DNA from: Vanilla planifolia
Lineage: Eukaryota > Streptophyta > Magnoliopsida > Asparagales > Orchidaceae
NCBI GenBank assembly: GCA_023846275.1
Contig: CM043865.1
Location: 32,192,412-32,256,411, forward strand
DNA: 64,000 nucleotides
Direction: 5' to 3'
Part shown: positions 55,451-64,000 of the stretch, piece after piece
Position numbering within the stretch: position 1 is the first letter of the stretch
Layout of the letters: each line of letters begins with the position of its first letter
Program-made: the position numbers and the translations under genes
The notes under the pieces: generated by a model
What the model was told of the DNA's origin: nothing
Databases searched by the model: none
What the model saw: the letters and a program-made list of their open reading frames with translations, nothing else

Positions 55451-57320
55451 TTTACTAGTTTGTTGGTACAATTCTATGGATCATTAGATCATTCCGAATG
55501 GTTCTAAGACATAAGAGATCATAAATCCTATGCACTGCGGCTCAAGACCTCGACTCAGTAATTGATAAATCTACAAGATTGTTTCTTCTACAAATGATCA
55601 GTTACTATAAATGAAAAACAACATAAGCAAATTTTCTACCAATCAAGAATCCAACATAATTATCATCTATGTAGCACTCCAAAATTAGATCTTTTTCTTC
55701 TTTTTTCTTTTTCTTAATTATGATAAATCTACTAAAGGTAGACTTAAAATAATCAAATCCTACTCCATTGGCTCTTGGGAATTCACCAACCATACTTACT
55801 ACATAAGCAATACTAAGTTGGAGCATTTGAGAGATAAATAAAACTCTTTACTAGAATTTTGTAGTCTTAGTCAACTGCCACTCATTGTCTTAGCCAATTA
55901 TGTGTCTTGGATTGAAATTCTTTCCTTAGATACACCACCTCCATCACAAGAAAATATTTTAGATTATAAAATTCTTTTATTTCAAACTCCTAGTTAACTG
56001 AACCTTGAACAAATGAACTTTGCAAAATATTTTAGCTCGTAAAATTCTTTGATCAAAAGAAAATGAACTTTGCAAGTTTTTTTTGCTTGAGAAAAATGCA
56101 TATTTCTCCTCTTTTTTTCATTCCTTACATATTTATAATAATATAAGTATATTTTGGTCTATACATATATGCTTGTTTAATTACTCTAATATGCTGCCCA
56201 AAATAATATAAAAAAGCACCAAAATCTGCATGGTACATGGGTTATTGTCGCTGCACCTATCGTGCAATAGGTGACACATATTGCACCTACTCGCAGGTAG
56301 TTGCACGCTTGCACATTGCATGTTTAGAGGGCCTATAGTCCGTTGTGCTTAAAGTTTCGCAAGCACCATCTACCACATGCCCAACTCATTGCACTTGCAC
56401 GACAAGCATCTACATGCAGTGATAGATGCCACATGCACGTGCTATGCAAGAATGAGGTCAGTGTCAATTGCATGTGCTGCAGAGACCATACGTGTCGCTA
56501 CTAAACACATGTGGTGGTCTTTTTTGCCAATTATTCACTAAAAAGTCATTCTCTTTTCTTTAAGCCTTTCTCAGTTTCAAAAAAGTTAACAATTTGTTAG
56601 ACATAAACCAGAACCCCTGATCATGTCGTTATGCAATGCTCATGCATAAGCATAGGTTACTTCAATGCTTCGATAAATTTAACCCTCACGTGTGCCTTTA
56701 CACATTGCTCATTTTATTGTTTCAATGCCTCTATAATATTATGTTTGGCAATAACTATTGCTTAGACATTGCACCATCCATTTTGTATAAACCTTTGCAT
56801 CTATAAAAAGCTCCACAACATTACACTTTTTGTAAATGCTATATTTTTTTAGACCATGAAATATCTCAATGCATGTTTCCAAAATAGCCTTTGTTGATTA
56901 AAGAACATAGGTTTGTGACTAGCTAATGATTTTTATGGAGTTTCATAAGCATGACATCCATCGTAGAATTTTGTTGCCAGCATGAAACTTAGGATCCTTA
57001 TCATCTATGCCAGTGCCAATTAAATGGCATTTCTTTACACATTCACAAAGAAAGCTAGAACAATTTGTCTACTGTTGATATGAAAAATGAATTTAGAAAA
57101 TTTAAACAAAAACTTAGTGTAACGACAAGAAAACTCATATTCCCAAATTGGTTTTGAATAAGATTGGCACATACCTTTAGGATAAGTTGCCATGAAGCAA
57201 CGAAGTTCCAATTAAGAGGTTTTGATTTGCGAGCATGTGGCACTATTGAAGGATGTCTCATTGATGTTTAATATAACGTGGTTAACATTGAGATGGTGAG
57301 ATAGGATACGACAGGATGCG
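55451..57320. other. Intergenic DNA without a recognised gene
   Basis: No credible coding domain. Around 56210-56530 sequence is GC-richer and contains many 'ttgcac' and 'gcacgt' words, probably repeat-derived. Nothing else stands out. Confidence 0.45.
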
Positions 57321-57321
57321 G

Positions 57322-57636
57322 CCACGACTCGGCTTGGATTGGCGGTAACTCGGTAACGATCTGCGGCGATTTGACTGAGATTGGCTGCGACTCGGCTGGC
57401 ATTGGCAGCGACTCAGCCGGAATCATTAGTGACTAGGCTAGGATCAGTGCCGACTCGACTGGATTGGTGGCAAATTGGTCGAATCAACAGCAAATCGACC
57501 GGATTGGCGGCAAATCCGTTTGGATCGATAGCAAATTGGCTGGATCGGTGACGAATCGGCTGGATCAGCAACCAATCAATCAGAATAATGGTGTGTCGAC
57601 AAGAATAGGTGGCAAATTAGCCTAGGTAGCGGTGAG
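57322..57636. repeat. Degenerate minisatellite, about 15 units of 20-21 bases
   Basis: Repeats of a unit close to CTCGGCTGGATTGGCGGCAAA follow each other from 57325. Well-kept examples are at about 57385-57410, 57455-57475 and 57500-57560. Units have drifted by substitution and single-base indels. The block is GC-richer than its flanks and rich in CpG. Confidence 0.85.
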
Positions 57637-57699
57637 TTGATGGGCAAGCTCGAAGTAAGCGTGGGACCCACGGCTCGGCTCAGGCAGGCGTGAGCTGAC

Positions 57700-57890
57700 T
57701 TGGGTATGCATGGACCGGTCCAGGTGAGCGTGGGCCAACGCGAGTCAACACAAGTCAGCGTAGGTTGGCGAATCAATGCGAGTTGGAGCGGGTCAACACC
57801 GGTCAACACAGGTGTGTGGGTCAACATGGGTTGCTACTGGTCGGCACGGGTCGACCAGTCAAGGCAGGTCGACACAGGTATGCACAAGTA
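57700..57890. repeat. Second minisatellite with a 10-base period
   Basis: Units near GGTCAACACG follow each other from about 57720 to 57885 ('gggtcaacac', 'cggtcaacac', 'gggtcaacat', 'tggtcggcac', 'gggtcgacca', 'aggtcgacac'). It adjoins the 20-base array, with a related core. ORFs through it are artefacts. Confidence 0.78.
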
Positions 57891-58025
57891 TCTTTTAGAA
57901 AGCTGCATTTAAATGTAAGTTTTGAATCCGTAAAACACGCAACCAGTGCTCGAGAAGGCAAAGGTCTTCTCCTGTAAAGAAAGAAATGCGGTGGGGGGTT
58001 TCGAGGCTCAAGAACCGAAGAAAAC

Positions 58026-58322
58026 ATGGGATCAATAGCAGAGGAGAAGAAATCGACGAGGGTTCCAGCAAACTCGAGATTGCGGACAGAGGAAAACAAA
58101 GCTCGCTTGTCTTGTGATAGTCTGGCATCGGCTGCGAAGGTTTTGAACACGCTGGAGGGGCTTCCCAAAGATAAGACTTATTCTACTCCTCCCTCTCTCC
58201 CTACTTTCGTTTCCTTTGGTCCCTCTTGCAGTTGGCAGAAAGGGGGATTTATAGCAGTGCTCGACGAATGGTGCCAAGACCACATCGAATTTCCTCTTCC
58301 GTTCTTTAATCTGACATGGTGA
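58026..58322 (+). CDS. Unassigned ORF of 98 codons; possible first exon of an unknown gene
   Basis: ATG at 58026 has a good context (AACATGGG). The product begins MGSIAEEKKSTRVPANSR and includes AKVLNTLEGLPKD and DEWCQDHIEFPLP. I do not recognise a family. The segment is GC-richer than its surroundings and has no repeat structure, unlike the minisatellite just upstream. On the other strand there is a TATAAA at about 58248-58253, so a minus-strand first exon is also possible. Neither reading is supported by a following exon. It may be a captured gene piece. Confidence 0.3.
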   Translation: MGSIAEEKKSTRVPANSRLRTEENKARLSCDSLASAAKVLNTLEGLPKDKTYSTPPSLPTFVSFGPSCSWQKGGFIAVLDEWCQDHIEFPLPFFNLTW

Positions 58323-61300
58323 CTTTTCCAAAAAATCCGATGAAGTGTGGTAGATCTTCTGCACAACTTTTTATTTAGTTATTTATTTATTTATTTTTGG
58401 AAATTTTTTCTGCATCTTCAGCTATATTATATATAATTCATTCTATCAAAAAGATAAAGTTAGCTCAAGGTCTAGAATTGACCATTGGACCACTAGAGTC
58501 AAAAAAAAATTAAACCAACAGAGGTTATGCAGTGTCAGATGAAACAATTGAAATTCTCAAATTTTGGAAACAAAAACTAATTGTGGTTAATGTGAAAGAA
58601 GCAATTCAATTGCAAGGAAATATATTAAATGGCTTTTAAAAGAACATTAAGAGTCAAAAAAGAAATTGTTGGGAAGAAAGCTTTAAAGGAATTGTAATCT
58701 AAGCACCCAAGTAGTAGTAGTGAAGTCCGTACAGTGCTATTTAAAAGAAAGTGAAGGAGCATGAAATCTATAAAGATCACAACAGTTGAAAGAAGAAAAC
58801 AGGCAAGGCTAATTTAAAATCAGCAAATGGATAAAAGCTAATACAGATTTTAACCAAGTATAAGAGAATGCTGACATTTCCAACATTGACGTGCCACGTT
58901 GGAGAATATAACCTGCCTTTAATATCACAAAGACCATAGTGGAAATTGCTCGTATTCCATTGATGAGAGAAATGCAGAATATATAACAAAAAAGCTATTC
59001 TCAATTTGGAAAGGATCTCTAGTAAAGGAAAGAAGAAAGGCCAAGAAATTTACACTAAAGAAAGAAAGAACTAAAACAGAAAAATTACAGATTGTTGTTT
59101 ATGCTTGTTTAAACAATTTTACCTATTAAAAACAAAAAAAATCTCTAGGCAGACATTTCTATGAATTCAAAAATAGATTACAATCACAATCCAACCATCC
59201 ACTTCAAAATTTAATTTCTAAATTAAAATTTGTTAAACTCTTAATCCTAGTATTACTTGTTTGATGATAATAAAATCATTGTATTGTTTATACCGATACT
59301 TTTATGTTATCTTTTCTTATTTCAAGATAATATATCAATCTTTTGGAAAGCTTGATCAATTCACTTATGGGATCACAAGTGAAGACAAGTAAAAAATTAT
59401 TGATGGCATTGTTTAAGTTTAACTCAATTTTCAAATTTTGGAGGCATTAGTCCCAATTATTTTGGAATGAGTGCCCATCCAGAGCTCATCTTTTATAAAA
59501 TATTTTGGGTTAAAACTGTTAAATATCACACTTGATACTCATATGATCCATAAATTTGCATTTATCTTACTCATGCATAGTTAAAATATCAATCTCTTCA
59601 CGAGTTAAACAACGAATAAATAACTAAATGATAGTGACAAGATAATATCTAAAAAGTTAAATTAATATTAGGTTTAAGATTAAACTAATAAAGTTGAAAT
59701 CATATAGACACAACCTTTGCACTTATCTAGATCATAAAATATGATGACATCCATCGTACTTGTACGTTCATTTCTACTTTATATCACTAGGCACATAAGT
59801 TAAGATTATATGTTGTACAATTATAATATTCTCATTATATTGATATGATCCTCTGTTTATTCTAAATTGGTTTGTTTATATAATATAAATCTTTTTATTG
59901 GTTGTGTAACTAAGTGGTGTTATGTCTGTTTAGTGATTTAGGTATTGTACAGTACAAAGAAGTTTTCATACTTATATAAACAATTTCTCTTCACAGAATA
60001 ATTAGAATAATTTCGAATAAAAATGTTAAAATGGAGTTCCCAAATTCGATATGACATCGTATGAATATGATCATCTTGTTGAACTGAAAAGTGTTAACTA
60101 TAATACCTTTGTATTGATATGATGTTGGTATCGGACACACAAAATAAATCGTCTATTGTACTCAAGTAAAAGTTGTTTTACTGTTACAATTTTATATTGT
60201 AAAAGAAAAACCTAAGAACAACACCGAAATTATTGTATGCATACCATTCCTTTTATCAAATGTGTACGATCAATTCTCTTCACCTATCACCATGGTACAA
60301 TCTATTGATTATACTTGAACGAATCTTCGTAGAAACCTGTAACAACTAATTCAATCACTTCAAGATACCATTTTAGTTGTTGAAAGTGTCATAAATGATC
60401 TTAAAGAATTAAATGGTATAAATAGGAGCGTATTTCAGTTAGCAAGAACTAATAAGTCAACATACAAATCATTAAGTGAAAGTAGAATTAAAGATGCGAG
60501 TTGTGCTTTGTACTATGAAGAACTCCATCTTATTGTATTTAGAGTTTTATTTACATCATTCTCTTTGCTATTTGCATGAAAGCTTCTCATTTTGTTTTGT
60601 TAATATCTTTTTACATCCTCTAAATATTTGTCATATTGTTCTCTTAAATGAATAGTATAGGTTCTTATATATATTAATCTGTTCAAGTGTTGGAATTTTG
60701 TATAACTATTGTATTACACTTTTAATTTAAGCTGATCCCTGTCTGACTGTGACAAAAAGAGTGTGATATTTGTTAAGTTGGCCCTTATCTGGTTACAACA
60801 AAAAGAAAGTGACTGTTATTTAGGTTTATCCCACCTAGTTGTAACAAAACAAGAGTGAATTTAATATGTCTGACAATTTGGCTAAGGGTGGATGTCAATT
60901 AAAATTTTAATCAAACTAATTAAAAATCTTATTATATATTTTATCTTGTATTCTCACAAAAGATTTATAAAATAATTACCTATAAGAACCATTCAGATTT
61001 ATTAAAGACTTTTGTTGTTACATTATTTAACTTTTAAAATTAACTTAAGTTTATAATTTGTACAATTCACCTTTCTTCTAGTAAATATTATACATGAAAT
61101 TCTTAACAAAATCAACCCAATTTTATTAAAATAATTTCCTAAAGTTTCACATCAATTTTAAAATACTAATTTATCACTCAAACCATAGTTTTTTTTATGA
61201 TTTTAAGTAACCAATTCTTGATTTATCTCCATAAAATGTATAATACAATGTAAATAAAAATACTACAAAATTAACTTTATGCACAAACACATAAAAACAC

Positions 61301-63740
61301 ATGTCTTGCTTTTTAAAGTATAATATCATCAACACCAAAGAAAGCAAATATTTCTATTTTTTCAGTCCTTTAAGCCATCAGCCCTAAAAAGAGTTATTTC
61401 TAGCCATTTTTAGAATAAACCTTTAAAAGAACATTCAACCTTTTGCGATCAACTACACACAATTTTACTAAAATGTTCGCCTAGGTTACAACTCTATTTT
61501 ACAAACCATGGACGTTTAAAATAACTGATCTTGACTTATCTCCTCAAAGGTCTTATACAATTTGAATATAAACTCGAACAAACTAGCTTAATGCACAAAT
61601 GCAAGTTTTCCTCTTTTAAAGTATAATCTTATTGAATATTAAAGAAAGAGCAAATATTTCAATTTTTTTGCAGTTTCTGGGTCATCAGTCTAACAAAAGA
61701 CTTATTTCTAGCAAAGTTTTTTGAATGATAACCTTGAAAAAAAATACATTTCTCAACTTCAAGCAATCCAATACGTACAAAATCTTAAAATGGCTACATT
61801 ATTCAATAGCAACAACTAGTTCTATGTTAAAAGGAGTTTCTTTTTACAATTTTCTGCCATGTAGCGTAGGCTATTAAGTTATGTTTTACATACATTAATG
61901 CCCTACAAATACACTTCCATCAGAATTCAAGCCAATGAAGGAAAAAAAAGGTAGAATAGCTTCCTTTAGTTATTTTGCTTTTCACTGTTTTAATTTAAAT
62001 TTTAAAATCTTTGGGGGCTTTCTCATTAGCTCAAACGGAAGGAAGTAATATTTGTGTGTGCCGTGTGTAAAAAGTGTGAGAAATGGCACCCAGTTGGGAA
62101 TGCTGCACTCCTGCTGCAAGTTTTTTTTCTCAAAGAAGAAGCATGATACTCCTTGAGCCACTCATCAACTGAGTCGTGATGCCCTTGCAACTGAGAAGAA
62201 AATAGTGAGACAATTCCCCTACTAAAGGTACTCTGTCAAAGAAGAAATTTTATGGCCTTCCTCAACCCACATAACTTTAAAAACGAGGAGCTATTGTTTC
62301 TAAGATTAAATAGGTAAGCAATTTTCACACCTTTGAAGAGAAAGAAATAGAATACTTTAAAACAGAAGGCCTTCGGGAAAGAAATCTTAAACACCATGGA
62401 GGGAATGGAGGTTGAAATCAAGCACCTTCATGAGGACTCCAAGAGTAAGAGAGGTTTGTATGCATTTTGGAAGGATAATGGAAATGCCAAAGGGGATACT
62501 CAGCTGATGAATTAAGAGCATTTGAATGTAAAAAGACCCCTCAAAGCAAATGCATATCAAGCATTAAACATGCAGCAGGAAGACAGCAGGAGCATGTAAT
62601 AATGCCAAAGAGTATAGTAATTAATACTTTTGCATAAGAAGACAGCAGCTAGCATGCAGAATATTCAGGGAGCTGCTAGCCAAGAGTTGCATAAGAATAG
62701 TAATAAATTCACCTCTGGAGCATTAGATGAGTATCCAATCTCTTATTCTCTCCTCTCAATGAATAATGCTTTGCATTTGGGAGGTGAAACACAATATTCT
62801 AGACTCTTGTTCTCACCTAATGCCCCAACATACCTCTTGTCTGTGCAACTTGGATACTGCCAATTTTGAGTCAAGTTGCAACAGTGCATGATACAGTGGC
62901 TGGCACTAGTCCCTCAAGCACTCCCCAAACAGTTCATCCACAAGTTGCTGTGTTTGGGGGAAGATAAATCCTTGGGATAAGAAACTAAGTTGAAAAGTCC
63001 TCCGCTTTATCTTCATTTCTTTATGAATGCATGAGTTATCATCTTGGATGAGTGAAGGTGAATAAAGTTGAGGCCTCATTGGAATCAGTCTTTGAGAGTG
63101 ACATGATACTAGATGTGCAAAACCAGCCTGCATGGTGGCCAATAGTCAGATCACAAGGAAGCATGAAATGGATCGCTAGGAGGAAGAGGAAAAAGGTTTG
63201 TTCACCAGAACATGGCATTGGGTTCAACATCAATAGCCAAGGATGACAAAGCTGACGGCAAAGTCAAAGTTAAATCTTGATGAAAACTAGAATGAGGACA
63301 AAAGCACAACCTATATCTTCCTTGGAGGAAATCTCCTATGTACATATGCACCTCATCACCTTCAAGTTTCGAGTTGATGGCCAAAATTGGAATCTTCTTT
63401 TTCTATTATTCCTTTGGTCCAAAGAGAAACCCTAACTATTTACTAAAATGTCATCTTCTAAATAAGTAATAATAAAAAAACTAACAAAGATAAAAACGAA
63501 CAAAAAGATGCACAAACAAAACAAGAAGTTCATATATTTCATAAATAACCCATTACAATCCAATAACATCCAATAACACTAATAAACCCAAATAAACTCT
63601 ATAAAAGCTCTTGCTTGTGATCTGGCTAATAGTCTATGATGAAATTATACCCCTTGCATTTTGAACTCGACTGAATCTGCTTGATGTGCTACATCAGCCT
63701 TAATAACATAGCTTTAACACAAGTGAATTCCATATACATT
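58323..63740. other. AT-rich intergenic DNA without a recognised gene
   Basis: No domain could be read on either strand. A TTTA run lies at 58374-58395. From about 62400 to 63250 composition rises and several short ORFs appear; they have no family motif, but they may be the 5' part of the LINE fragment at the window end. Confidence 0.45.
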
Positions 63741-63741
63741 T

Positions 63742-64000
63742 TTGTCATGGAATTACACAAGAAATGGAGTACATGGAGGGATTCAAATCATCGATGTTAG
63801 TGACAAGCAAATCATATTCCCTAAGACTGTTTCCTCCATTCCAATATGGGCAAGATTGTTGAAATTGCCATTGTATTGTTGGGATTTCCAATCTCGTGTG
63901 AATTGGATTGAGGATTGGCTTGAGAATAGACTTTTCTTTATTGGTTATTTACGGAGTGCAACTCTTATGTCAAAATTTGTGTATAACTTGACTTGACAAA
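63742..64000 (+). pseudogene. LINE ORF1 (DUF4283) fragment, cut by the window end
   Basis: The reading WNYTRNGVHGGIQIIDVSDK and IPIWARLLKLPLYCWDF matches the DUF4283 region of plant LINE ORF1 (compare VWVRFPCLPL in the first LINE). The open frame stops at 63996. The rest of the element, if any, lies beyond the window. Confidence 0.6.

Noticed and set aside
57576-57977. Several ORFs through 57.6-58.0 kb on both strands
   Set aside because: They translate the minisatellite units, which keeps frames open because of the GC-rich periodic sequence.

Overview
The window is a piece of a plant nuclear genome. Genes have GT-AG introns, intergenic DNA is AT-rich, and degenerate LINE and Ty3/gypsy retrotransposons lie between and inside genes. 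The C-terminus of the bHLH gene resembles monocot subgroup IVc proteins, so a non-grass monocot is my best guess, but this is an inference. No tRNA, rRNA, CRISPR array or bacterial-type operon was seen.

Four host genes can be supported. (1) A GPI-anchored uclacyanin-type phytocyanin, + strand, two exons, 2057-2742. (2) An ILR3/bHLH105-type (subgroup IVc) bHLH transcription factor, - strand. It has five exons between 37830 and 13052 and two very large introns, about 8.9 kb and 15.0 kb. (3) A canonical histone H2A, + strand, two exons, 41022-41545, with a histone octamer and a TATA box upstream. (4) The 3' exons of an RRM protein of the ORRM2 type (mitochondrial RNA-editing family), - strand, 47293-45986. 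It carries an unusually long Ser/Gln/Asn/Tyr-rich tail, and its 5' exon was not found.

Layout: 1-1960 is AT-rich upstream DNA. At 2.0-2.8 kb is the phytocyanin. At 3.15-8.6 kb is a nearly full-length but broken LINE. At 8.6-13 kb is non-coding AT-rich DNA. From 13 to 37.8 kb is the bHLH gene. Its fourth intron holds a decayed chromovirus-like gypsy element split by a second LINE. Its first intron holds a decayed minus-strand Tat-type gypsy element whose integrase is interrupted by an LTR-like block. At 38.6-39 kb and 43.2 kb are isolated gypsy protease and gag fragments. H2A is at 41 kb and the RRM gene at 46-47.3 kb. At 50.3-55.5 kb is a probable LTR element with no recognisable pol. At 57.3-57.9 kb is a GC-richer minisatellite block beside an unassigned ORF at 58.0-58.3 kb. 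At 63.7 kb a further LINE ORF1 fragment runs off the window.

The genes do not form a pathway. The most notable features are the extreme intron expansion in a presumed iron-homeostasis regulator, the nested transposons in both large introns, the prion-like tail on the RRM protein, and at least ten independent local direct tandem duplications (about 45-370 bp units) scattered through the non-coding and transposon DNA.
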